A DNA stretch of 64,000 bases from Streptococcus oralis (lineage in GTDB: Bacteria > Bacillota > Bacilli > Lactobacillales > Streptococcaceae). Of the stretch, positions 53,101-60,494 are shown piece after piece (the first letter of the stretch is position 1; each line of letters begins with the position of its first letter). The position numbers and the translations under genes were made by a program. The stretch lies in assembly GCF_002386345.1 (NCBI RefSeq), contig NZ_CP023507.1, positions 124,001 through 188,000 of the forward strand, written 5' to 3'. The notes under the pieces are model-generated. The model saw only the letters and a list, made by a program, of their open reading frames with translations, searched no databases and was not told where the DNA came from.

Positions 53101-55259
53101 TGATTTTCAATCCCTTCATTTGTGAATTGCGGACTGTCCTCCTCGTACCATTCCTTAATGCGTCTCTCTTTGTTGATGTAAAGTGGTTTCAGTTTGTCAA
53201 ATTTAGCCTTGACCTCTGTGACTAAGTCTTTGTCGACATTCAGATGGTTGGCGACTTCCATGTAGTCGTGGAATAGCTGCCAGACTAGCGATTGGTCAAA
53301 GGTATTTCCGATGGTGATGGTCCCGTGTTCTGGTGAGTAGGATGGAGAAGATACCCAACGGTCACTGGCCTTGTCATAGTGCAAGAAGGAGTTCCAGAAC
53401 TTAGCGGTTTCCTTGAGCATTGGGTAAATCTTTTCTTTGAGATAGGTTTCATCCTTGGTGAATTTATAATAGTCATAGACGTTCTGCATCATCCAAGCAT
53501 TAGCAGCTGGAGACCAACCCCAATAGTAATTCCAGCCTGGAGTAGTCCAGCCAAATGGTGTCGCCTGGGTGTGGACCAGCCAACCATTTTCTTGGCCGTC
53601 TTTGGATTCGATACCTGCGTATTCCTTGGCAGCGATACGGCCATAATAGCGCATGTCGTCAATGTAATTAATCATTGGCTTGGCTGTTTCAGCTAGATTG
53701 CTCATATAGGCAGGCCAGTAGTTCATTTGCAAATTGACATTGAGGTGGTAGTCAGCATTCCAAGGTGGATTGTCTACAGCATTCCAGACTCCTTGTAGGT
53801 TGGCAGGAAGAGCATCTGTCCGATCACGAGACGAACTGATGAGTAAATAACGTCCGTATTGGAAGAAGAGTTCTTCCAATTTTTGCCCTTTTTCTGGGTT
53901 ATAGCCTTGAAGGGCCTCTTTTGTCGTTTGAGCAGTCTTGTTTCCGCCTAGGTTTAGTTTAACGCGGTTAAAGAGACTTTGATAGTCCTTGATATGGGCC
54001 TTTTTAAGTGTCTCGTAGTCTTTGGCCTTAGCAGCTTCTACAATCCCTTTAACTGTTTTTTCGAGGTCAATGTCTTTTCGATAGTTGGTTTTAGGATTTT
54101 GAGCAAAGTTTGTTTTGGCGCTGAGGTAGAGGGTTGCATAACTTGCGCCTGTAACGGTTAGTGTCTCATTCTGAACAGTAACTGTTCCATCCGTTTTAAT
54201 TCCTAGATAGGATGCAAATTTGAGGCCGTTATCTTTGACAGTTCCCTTTAGAAGGATTCCGTTTGCATCTGTAGTGACATGACCATTCTTATAGTTGGAA
54301 TATTCCCAAGAGTAGTTGCCATTAGCAAGCAAGTCTTCTGTCAAGCTGTTCCAAAGGGTAAAGTCAAGTGTCTTGTTTCCTTTTTTGATCAAGTGGGTCA
54401 CAGTGACATCATCAGGATAGCTGGAGAAGGTTTCGCGTTTGAAGGTGGTCCCATCTTGGGTGTAAGAAGTGGTCGTAGTGGCTTCAGTGATATCCAGATT
54501 ACGGTGATAATCAGTTACAGTATCTAGTCCTTTCTTCTGGTTATTAAAGACCATGAAGATATCTCCAAAGGCTAGGTAACGTCCATACTGGGCGTTGTTT
54601 GGTCCAACTAGATTTTGTTCAGCGAGCTGTTTTGCTTTTTTGCGGTCGCCAGCTTCGAGGGCTTTACGTATCTCTGCTAAGACCTTGTAACGATCCTTGT
54701 AGTTTCCTCCATTATAGTCGGTGCTATCGGGTTGTGGTCCTCCTGACCAGAGGGTCTTTTCGTTGTACTGGATTCTCTCTTCCCCAATGAGTCCGAAAAC
54801 CTTGGCTCCCATTTCTCCATTTCCGACAGGGAGGGCTTGTTTTTCCCATCCATCATAGGAGGGAGCTGTTGGTTGATCGTAGTTGAGTTGATAGTTTTCT
54901 TGCTTTGTCACCGGCTGATCTGTTTTTTCAGGTTCCTTATTTTCTTTAGCTTCTACAATGGCTTCTTCACTAGCTTGACTATTTGTTGTCTGAGTCTCCA
55001 CAGCTGGCTTGCTTTCGGAAACTACTGGACTTTCGGCTAGAGACGGATTTGTAGTTTCAGTCGCTTCAGCTGCTTTGGGCTCACTATCAGGCTTAGTGAT
55101 AGCTTCGACAGAGGTTGGTTCAGTTTGCTTAACCTCAACACTGTCTGCGGCTACAGTGTGGTTGACTAGAAAAACGGCCCCCAGTAAAACAGAAGCAGTC
55201 CCAACCGTCAGCTTTCGGATGCTATAGCGACAGGATTTCTCCCAAAAGTGTTTTTTCAT
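50196..55259 (-). CDS. Wall-anchored GH95 alpha-L-fucosidase
   Basis: A 1687-residue surface protein with a YSIRK signal (YSIRKLTVG, 12-20), a GH95 module (about 125-930) and wall anchor LPATG near the C-terminus. GH95 enzymes invert alpha-1,2-fucosyl linkages, as on H-antigen and mucin glycans. Compared with bifidobacterial AfcA, the likely catalytic set is N507 and N509 (LNVNLQMNYW), E644 (YSPEHG) and D805 (FQIDGNFG), all present. After it come a fibronectin-like part, two tandem copies of a carbohydrate-binding-like domain beginning DDRD(V/S)RIQYG (about 1025-1290), Pro/Thr repeats of the EYTEPIGTAGQE type and a further beta domain. A cre site precedes it. Confidence 0.92.
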   Translation of the reverse strand: MKKHFWEKSCRYSIRKLTVGTASVLLGAVFLVNHTVAADSVEVKQTEPTSVEAITKPDSEPKAAEATETTNPSLAESPVVSESKPAVETQTTNSQASEEAIVEAKENKEPEKTDQPVTKQENYQLNYDQPTAPSYDGWEKQALPVGNGEMGAKVFGLIGEERIQYNEKTLWSGGPQPDSTDYNGGNYKDRYKVLAEIRKALEAGDRKKAKQLAEQNLVGPNNAQYGRYLAFGDIFMVFNNQKKGLDTVTDYHRNLDITEATTTTSYTQDGTTFKRETFSSYPDDVTVTHLIKKGNKTLDFTLWNSLTEDLLANGNYSWEYSNYKNGHVTTDANGILLKGTVKDNGLKFASYLGIKTDGTVTVQNETLTVTGASYATLYLSAKTNFAQNPKTNYRKDIDLEKTVKGIVEAAKAKDYETLKKAHIKDYQSLFNRVKLNLGGNKTAQTTKEALQGYNPEKGQKLEELFFQYGRYLLISSSRDRTDALPANLQGVWNAVDNPPWNADYHLNVNLQMNYWPAYMSNLAETAKPMINYIDDMRYYGRIAAKEYAGIESKDGQENGWLVHTQATPFGWTTPGWNYYWGWSPAANAWMMQNVYDYYKFTKDETYLKEKIYPMLKETAKFWNSFLHYDKASDRWVSSPSYSPEHGTITIGNTFDQSLVWQLFHDYMEVANHLNVDKDLVTEVKAKFDKLKPLYINKERRIKEWYEEDSPQFTNEGIENHHRHVSHLVGLFPGTLFSKDQAEYLEAARATLNHRGDGGTGWSKANKINLWARLLDGNRAHRLLAEQLKYSTLENLWDTHAPFQIDGNFGATSGMAEMLLQSHTGYIAPLPALPDAWKDGQVSGLVARGNFEVSMKWKDKNLQSLSFLSNVGGDLIVDYPNIEASQIKVNGKPVKATILKDNRIQLATQKGDVITFEHFPGRVTSLTAVRQNGVTAELTFNQVEGATHYVIQRQVKDETGQTSATREFVTNQTHFIDRSLNPQHAYTYTVKAMLGELATQVSEQAIVETPSELMDDRDVRIQYGAAFGNWADSELFGGTEKFADLSKGDYTDEDLTATIPFTGVGIEIYGLKSSELGLATAKIDGKEVGELDFHTAGATEKGSLIGRFSGLSDGPHTLTLRVKREHKGRGSERSKISLDYFKILAGAGNTIEKMDDRDSRIQYGSQFKDWSDPELYGGTEKYADINNSDSSAASEAQATISFTGTGIRIYGLKSLALGRARVTLDGKEMPSLDFYTSGATEKRAFIGEFTNLTDGPHTLTLQVDPDSPEGRKKISLDSFDIIKAPAVGIDSPSIAPLKENDKTISLTLPAGDWEAIAVTFPGVKDPLVLRKVDETHLVTSGDQTILSIQDNQVQIPIPDETDRKAGNAIEAYTIQGNTTSSPIVAVFTKKDEKKVDEKRPTTSKGDEPAPTVEIPEYTKPIGTAGQEVPPTIDKPKYTEPIGTAGQEVPPAVEIPEYTEPIGMAGQEESPTVEKPEYTEPIGTSGDQAAPSLSLPDYPVRVLKDKETGVEIIGGASDLEGISHVSSRRVLAQELFGKTYDAYDLQLKNPTDHSVQPKGAVLVRLPVSASVENIYYITPTKELQALDFTVRDGKVEFITNHFSTYAVVYQATGTSSNTEEKPSTSDEEALAHEAEQLSASPSLTKAGNHSPKEELPATGEASNPLLFLAGLSLALTATFMLKGRKDDSN
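50815..51040 (-). repeat. Short tandem repeats in the GH95 wall spacer
   Basis: About four imperfect ~60-bp units encoding variants of (P)EYTEPIGTAGQEVPP. A spacer that can gain or lose units by recombination. Confidence 0.8.
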
Positions 55260-55279
55260 AAAACCCTCCTTTGTGTATT

Positions 55280-55311
55280 CGAAACCGCTTACATTTTATG
55301 AAGCAGTTTCG
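55280..55311 (-). promoter_or_regulatory. cre site within an inverted repeat upstream of the GH95 gene
   Basis: TGTAAGCGGTTTCG on the minus strand (55280-55293) matches the cre consensus at all but the last base. It forms one arm of an 11-bp inverted repeat (CGAAACCGCTT...AAGCAGTTTCG, one mismatch) ending at 55311. It lies about 20-50 bp before the start codon. The rest of 55312-55512 is AT-rich with one 10-bp inverted repeat (55453-55494) and no gene. Confidence 0.7.
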
Positions 55312-55512
55312 TTTATTTTGTTTCTATTTATCTCCTCACCTCCCATTCTAATGGTCGCTTAGCATTTGTCAAGAGCTTTTTAGCAAGATACATATTTGCT
55401 GTTGTTTTTTCTTAAAATAGTAGAATAAGTAGCAAGTAGTGCCTCTTTTCCAACTATCAACTAGATTATTTACTACTAAAAAACAGTTGATAGTATCCCC
55501 AACTGTAAGTGT

Positions 55513-56226
55513 TTATTTCGGATGTCTTTTGGCAAAGTCAACAAAGTGAAATTTTTCTAATTTATGGCGACTTTCGGTGAATTGGAACTGGCGCCCGTCT
55601 TGGAGATAGACTTTTGACTTGATTGAAACGACATAAGGGTCTTTGCCAATATCCATGAGAATCTTGTCTCGATCGCTAGTGTGGTCAATGGTGATTTCCT
55701 TCTGAGCATAATCAATAAGGAGTTTGAGGTCGTCCTCTATATACGAGTAGATAGACTGCTCAGCGATTTGGCGAGTGAGATTTGGGACCAGTTCCATATC
55801 CAGATAGTCCGTATCTAGAACCGATACCAAATCATCCACCACACGCTGGCGGACTACCTTCCACACCATCCGAAACTCTGGAAAGCCGGTTATCAGTGAG
55901 GACTTTTTATCGATAATGATCTTGTCAAGACTGACGACATTGGTTTTCGAGCGCAGCCCAAGTTCCTGAACCAGTTCTTGGTAGCTGGTTAGGTTAGAGA
56001 CAGGGAAATTTACCGTTTCTTCTTTGACGACTTGAGAACCTTGCCCCCTTATCTTTTTGATCAATCCTTCCTCTTGGAGGAGGGACAGAGCTTTTCGGAC
56101 GGTGTCACGGCTCACCTGATACTGATCCATGAGTTCGTGCTCACTGGGGAGGAAATCTCCGACAGCGTAAGTCTCGTTTTGAATGGTTTTTTGGATTTGC
56201 TTAAATAATTGTTGGTATTTCTTCAT
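55513..56226 (-). CDS. treR: Trehalose operon repressor TreR (GntR family)
   Basis: A 237-residue GntR-family regulator: winged helix-turn-helix (about 1-70, SEHELMDQYQVSRDTVRKAL) and a UTRA effector domain (about 90-230). TreR usually releases its operators when trehalose-6-phosphate binds. It is divergent from treP, and the shared region holds a perfect palindrome that fits a TreR site. Confidence 0.93.
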   Translation of the reverse strand: MKKYQQLFKQIQKTIQNETYAVGDFLPSEHELMDQYQVSRDTVRKALSLLQEEGLIKKIRGQGSQVVKEETVNFPVSNLTSYQELVQELGLRSKTNVVSLDKIIIDKKSSLITGFPEFRMVWKVVRQRVVDDLVSVLDTDYLDMELVPNLTRQIAEQSIYSYIEDDLKLLIDYAQKEITIDHTSDRDKILMDIGKDPYVVSIKSKVYLQDGRQFQFTESRHKLEKFHFVDFAKRHPK

Positions 56227-56265
56227 ATTGCTTCCTTAAATGAGTTTTGAATCTTATTCTATACA

Positions 56266-56364
56266 CACTTGTATCTATTTTGCCATACAAGTGCTAGAAA
56301 ATATCCAAAAATATCCTCTTTTTATAGCAAACAAGTTGCATACAAGTTTGGTATCGTTTACAAT
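56266..56364 (+). promoter_or_regulatory. treP promoter with TreR operator and cre-like site
   Basis: The -35 is TTGCAT (56336-56341), the spacer 17 bp and the -10 TACAAT (56359-56364). A perfect palindrome, CACTTGTAT-10 bp-ATACAAGTG (56266-56293), lies upstream, and a half-site ATACAAGT overlaps the -35. TGGTATCGTTTACA (56349-56362) resembles a cre site and overlaps the -10. Together these suggest induction by trehalose and repression by glucose. Confidence 0.7.
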
Positions 56365-56410
56365 AGAACTATCAAGTCAAGCTTGCTTTGACAGGTATAA
56401 GAAGAATCAA

Positions 56411-58378
56411 ATGGGAAAATTTGAACAAGAAGCCAAAGATCTGCTTCAAGCAATCGGAGGCAAGGAGAATGTCACTGCTGTTACCCACTGTGCGACACGG
56501 ATGCGCTTTGTTCTCGGAGACGAAAAGAAGGCCAATGTCAAGGTCATCGAGTCGATTCCAGCCGTCAAAGGGACCTTTACCAACGCGGGTCAATTTCAGG
56601 TGATTATTGGGAATGACGTGCCGATTTTTTATAATGATTTTACAGCTGTTTCAGGCATTGAGGGTGTTTCCAAAGAAGCAGCCAAATCTGCAGCTAAGAG
56701 CAATCAAAACGTGCTTCAACGTATCATGACCACTCTAGCAGAAATCTTTACACCGATTATTCCAGCCTTGATAGTCGGAGGATTGATCCTCGGTTTCCGT
56801 AATGTCTTGGAAGGTGTGCATTGGTCTATGTTGGATGGTAAGACCATCACAGAATCCTCTCCGTTTTGGGCAGGGGTTAATCACTTCCTCTGGTTGCCTG
56901 GTGAAGCGATCTTCCAGTTCTTGCCAGTAGGGATTACCTGGTCTGTCTCTCGTAAGATGGGAACCAGTCAAATCTTGGGAATTGTTCTCGGGATCTGTTT
57001 GGTTTCACCTCAGTTGCTCAATGCCTATGCAGTAGCTTCAACACCTGCATCAGAAATCGCAGCCAACTGGGTATGGAATTTTGGATACTTTACTGTTAAT
57101 CGTATTGGTTATCAGGCTCAAGTTATCCCAGCCTTGCTTGCAGGTTTGAGTCTGTCTTATCTTGAAATTTTCTGGCGCAAGCGTATACCAGAAGTCATTT
57201 CCATGATTTTTGTACCCTTCTTGTCTTTAATTCCAGCTTTGATTTTGGCTCACACTGTCTTGGGACCAATCGGTTGGACAATTGGTCAAGGACTCTCAGC
57301 AATTGTCTTGGCAGGTTTGACTGGTCCAGTTAAATGGCTCTTCGGTGCGATTTTTGGTGCCCTCTATGCTCCGTTTGTCATCACTGGTTTGCACCATATG
57401 ACCAATGCCATCGATACACAATTGATTGCGGATGCTGGTGGAACTGCCCTCTGGCCAATGATTGCACTTTCTAATATTGCTCAAGGTTCTGCTGTATTTG
57501 CCTATTATTTCATGCATCGTCATGATGAGCGTGAGGCTCAGATTTCACTTCCTGCAACCATTTCAGCCTATCTCGGTGTTACAGAACCAGCTCTTTTTGG
57601 GGTCAATGTCAAATACATCTATCCATTTGTAGCTGGGATGATTGGTTCAGCCCTTGCAGGTATGTTGTCCGTTACATTCAATGTAACTGCGGCTTCTATT
57701 GGTATCGGAGGTTTATCAGGTATCCTCTCTATTCAACCTCAATACATGCTGCCGTTTGCAGGAACCATGCTAGTTGCTATTGTTGTACCAATGCTCTTGA
57801 CTTTCTTCTTCCGCAAGGTAGGCCTCTTTACAAAGACAGAGGATGATACAGCCTTACAGGCAGAATTCGTTGCCCAAGAAGAGGCAGAATTTGTCAGTCA
57901 TGAACCAGTAACCCTTGCCCCAGTAGAAATTGTCAGCCCCCTTACTGGTCAAGTGAAAGAATTGAGTCAAGCGACGGATCCTGTTTTTGCATCAGGTGTC
58001 ATGGGACAAGGTCTAGTCATTGAACCAAGCCAAGGTGAGTTGACTGCTCCAGTCAATGGGACGGTGACGGTTCTTTTCCCTACCAAGCATGCCATCGGTA
58101 TTGTCTCTGATGAGGGGGTGGAATTGCTCATCCATATCGGTATGGATACAGTCGGTCTTGATGGCAAAGGTTTTGAAAGTCTTGTAGCCCAAGGAGACCA
58201 CGTCACAGTAGGTCAGAAATTGATTCGTTTTGATATGGATGTCATTAAGGCTGCAGGTCTCGTGACAGAAACTCCTGTTATCATCACGAACCAAGATGCT
58301 TATACAGCGACTATTACTGGAACTTATCCAACAACTATCCAAGCTGGGGAAGCTCTCATGGTCGCTACACGAATCTAA
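56411..58378 (+). CDS. treP: Trehalose PTS permease, EIIBCA
   Basis: A 655-residue PTS protein: EIIB with the phospho-Cys in THCATRMRF (C27), a membrane EIIC domain (about 105-470) and a C-terminal EIIA domain with the phospho-His in LLIHIGMDTV. It imports trehalose as trehalose-6-phosphate. I start it at ATG 56411 (MGKFEQEAKDLLQ). The open frame runs upstream to 56240, but that part covers the promoter and operators and is not translated. Confidence 0.95.
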   Translation: MGKFEQEAKDLLQAIGGKENVTAVTHCATRMRFVLGDEKKANVKVIESIPAVKGTFTNAGQFQVIIGNDVPIFYNDFTAVSGIEGVSKEAAKSAAKSNQNVLQRIMTTLAEIFTPIIPALIVGGLILGFRNVLEGVHWSMLDGKTITESSPFWAGVNHFLWLPGEAIFQFLPVGITWSVSRKMGTSQILGIVLGICLVSPQLLNAYAVASTPASEIAANWVWNFGYFTVNRIGYQAQVIPALLAGLSLSYLEIFWRKRIPEVISMIFVPFLSLIPALILAHTVLGPIGWTIGQGLSAIVLAGLTGPVKWLFGAIFGALYAPFVITGLHHMTNAIDTQLIADAGGTALWPMIALSNIAQGSAVFAYYFMHRHDEREAQISLPATISAYLGVTEPALFGVNVKYIYPFVAGMIGSALAGMLSVTFNVTAASIGIGGLSGILSIQPQYMLPFAGTMLVAIVVPMLLTFFFRKVGLFTKTEDDTALQAEFVAQEEAEFVSHEPVTLAPVEIVSPLTGQVKELSQATDPVFASGVMGQGLVIEPSQGELTAPVNGTVTVLFPTKHAIGIVSDEGVELLIHIGMDTVGLDGKGFESLVAQGDHVTVGQKLIRFDMDVIKAAGLVTETPVIITNQDAYTATITGTYPTTIQAGEALMVATRI

Positions 58379-58441
58379 TCGAAATAGTACAAACAGGGAA
58401 GGAACATCAGTTCCTCCCTTTTATCAGAAAAGGAGAAACAG

Positions 58442-60073
58442 ATGGCACTTGATAAAAGAAAAGTAGTCTATCAAATCTATCCAAAATCATACAAAGACAC
58501 CACTGGAAATGGTATTGGGGATTTCCGTGGGATTATCGAAAAAATCCCCTATCTAGCCAAACTGGGAGTGGATATGGTCTGGCTCAATCCATTCTATCCA
58601 AGCCCCCAACGGGATAATGGTTACGATATTTCAGATTATATGGCAGTGGATCCTCTTTTTGGTGATATGGCTGATTTTGAGGAGATGGTCCGTGTCGGCA
58701 AAGAGCACAAGATTGACTTTATGCTGGACATGGTGCTCAATCATTGCTCGACAGAACACGAATGGTTTCAGAAAGCCCTAGCTGGCGACCAGTACTACCA
58801 AGACTTTTTCTTCATCCAAGACCAACCGACAGATTGGCAGTCTAAGTTTGGCGGCTCTGCCTGGGCGCCTTTCGGGGATACGGGAAAATATTACCTCCAC
58901 CTCTTTGATGAGACCCAGGCTGACCTTAACTGGCGCAATCCCAATGTCCGCAAGGAGCTTTTCAAGGTTGTTAATTTCTGGCGAGACAAGGGAGTCAAAG
59001 GTTTCCGATTTGATGTGATCAATTTGATCGGTAAGGATGAGGTTTTAGTGGATTGTCCTGAAAATGAAGGGAAGCCAGCTTACACAGACAAGCCTATTGT
59101 TCATGACTATTTACGCATGATGAACCAAGCCACTTTTGGATCAGATGATAGTTTTATGACTGTTGGAGAAATGTCTTCTACCACCATGGAAAACTGTGTC
59201 CTCTATTCGTCACCTGACCGTCAAGAATTATCCATGACCTTTAATTTCCATCATCTCAAGGTGGACTACAAGGATGGGCAGAAGTGGACCTTGTCTCCCT
59301 TTGATTTTGAAGAGTTGAAAAGTCTTTACCATAGCTGGGGCAAGGAAATGAGTGACAAAAACGGCTGGAGCGCTCTTTTCTGGAACAATCACGACCAACC
59401 ACGAGCCTTAAATCGTTTTGTCGATATTCAACATTTCCGCAAGGAAGGGGCGACTATGCTGGCTGCCAGCATTCACCTGTCACGTGGGACACCTTATATC
59501 TACATGGGTGAGGAAATTGGCATGGTTGACCCAGGCTATGATTCCATGACTGACTATGTGGATGTCGAGTCTATCAATGCTTATCAGACGCTCTTAAAAG
59601 AAGGGAAAAGTGAGCAAGAAGCCTTCCAGATTATTCAGGCTAAGTCACGAGATAATTCACGCATTCCCATGCAGTGGGATGCTTCAGAAAATGCAGGATT
59701 TTCAACAGGCACTCCATGGTTGAAAACTGGTAAATCCTATAAAGATATCAACGTAGAAAATGACATCCAAGGCCCAATTTTCACCTTCTACCAAAACTTG
59801 ATTCGACTTCGTAAAGAAATGCCAATCATTTCAGAAGGAAGCTACAAACCAGCCTTTGAAGACAGTAAGCAAGTCTACGCTTTTGAACGTCAGTATGAGG
59901 ATGAAAAGTTACTGGTCCTCAATAACTTTTATGCTACAGAAGTGGAAATCGACTTGCCAGTGGTCTACCAAAATGGACAGATTCTGATTTCAAACTATGA
60001 AGATGTAGAAGTATCAGAAAAAATCCTTCTGAAACCGTATCATAGCCTAGCACTATATTTAAAAAGTAAATAA
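58442..60073 (+). CDS. treC: Trehalose-6-phosphate hydrolase
   Basis: A 543-residue GH13 enzyme that splits trehalose-6-phosphate into glucose and glucose-6-phosphate. The catalytic residues appear to be D191 (GFRFDV), E243 (TVGEMS) and D318 (NNHDQP). It follows treP with AAAAGGAG upstream and ends at a terminator. The nearest alternative, a dextran glucosidase (DexB), is a close relative; the operon favours the trehalose role. Confidence 0.94.
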   Translation: MALDKRKVVYQIYPKSYKDTTGNGIGDFRGIIEKIPYLAKLGVDMVWLNPFYPSPQRDNGYDISDYMAVDPLFGDMADFEEMVRVGKEHKIDFMLDMVLNHCSTEHEWFQKALAGDQYYQDFFFIQDQPTDWQSKFGGSAWAPFGDTGKYYLHLFDETQADLNWRNPNVRKELFKVVNFWRDKGVKGFRFDVINLIGKDEVLVDCPENEGKPAYTDKPIVHDYLRMMNQATFGSDDSFMTVGEMSSTTMENCVLYSSPDRQELSMTFNFHHLKVDYKDGQKWTLSPFDFEELKSLYHSWGKEMSDKNGWSALFWNNHDQPRALNRFVDIQHFRKEGATMLAASIHLSRGTPYIYMGEEIGMVDPGYDSMTDYVDVESINAYQTLLKEGKSEQEAFQIIQAKSRDNSRIPMQWDASENAGFSTGTPWLKTGKSYKDINVENDIQGPIFTFYQNLIRLRKEMPIISEGSYKPAFEDSKQVYAFERQYEDEKLLVLNNFYATEVEIDLPVVYQNGQILISNYEDVEVSEKILLKPYHSLALYLKSK

Positions 60074-60099
60074 ACGATTTTAGAGTAAGGTTCAGAAAA

Positions 60100-60130
60100 A
60101 ACAAGCTTCTAGATGAAGTTTGTTTTTTAT
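60100..60130 (+). terminator. Terminator of the tre operon
   Basis: AACAAGCTTC, loop TAGAT, GAAGTTTGTT (one mismatch or wobble) and TTTTTA. Confidence 0.75.
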
Positions 60131-60494
60131 TTTGCAGAAGTATATATTAAATATTTATAACAGGATAGAGCTAACTGACTCAAATAAAGAAAAATGATTG
60201 TCAACTAAAAAAGTAAATAATTAAATAATATACCGTTTTTTAAAACTCGTCTTTAAAATGTAAAAAAAAGTAAAAAGATTGTCAAGAAGAACCATTTATA
60301 AAAATGTCCTCCTTGAAAGATTCCCGTTTTTATGAGGATTTTTAGAAAAAAATAAATGACAATTTAATGACAATTTCTTTGATTTTCAAATAAATACGCT
60401 ATATTTAATACTTGACGTCTTTCTTGATAAAGGTAAACATGATAAAATAATTTAGTCATTTTTCCTAATGATAAAAATTAAAGGAGAATATTTT
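60131..60494 (+). promoter_or_regulatory. AT-rich regulatory gap with four TGACAAT motifs
   Basis: About 360 bp with no gene. The motif TGACAAT occurs at 60357-60363 and 60368-60374 (11 bp apart), and in reverse as ATTGTCA at 60197-60203 and 60278-60284. A TTGACG at 60412 may be a -35, but I see no well-spaced -10. The motif set looks like a regulator binding region for the surface protein gene that follows. Confidence 0.45.

Noticed and set aside
56240..56410. 57-residue N-terminal extension of TreP
   Set aside because: It covers the treP promoter and TreR operator; known TreP proteins start at MGKFEQ.
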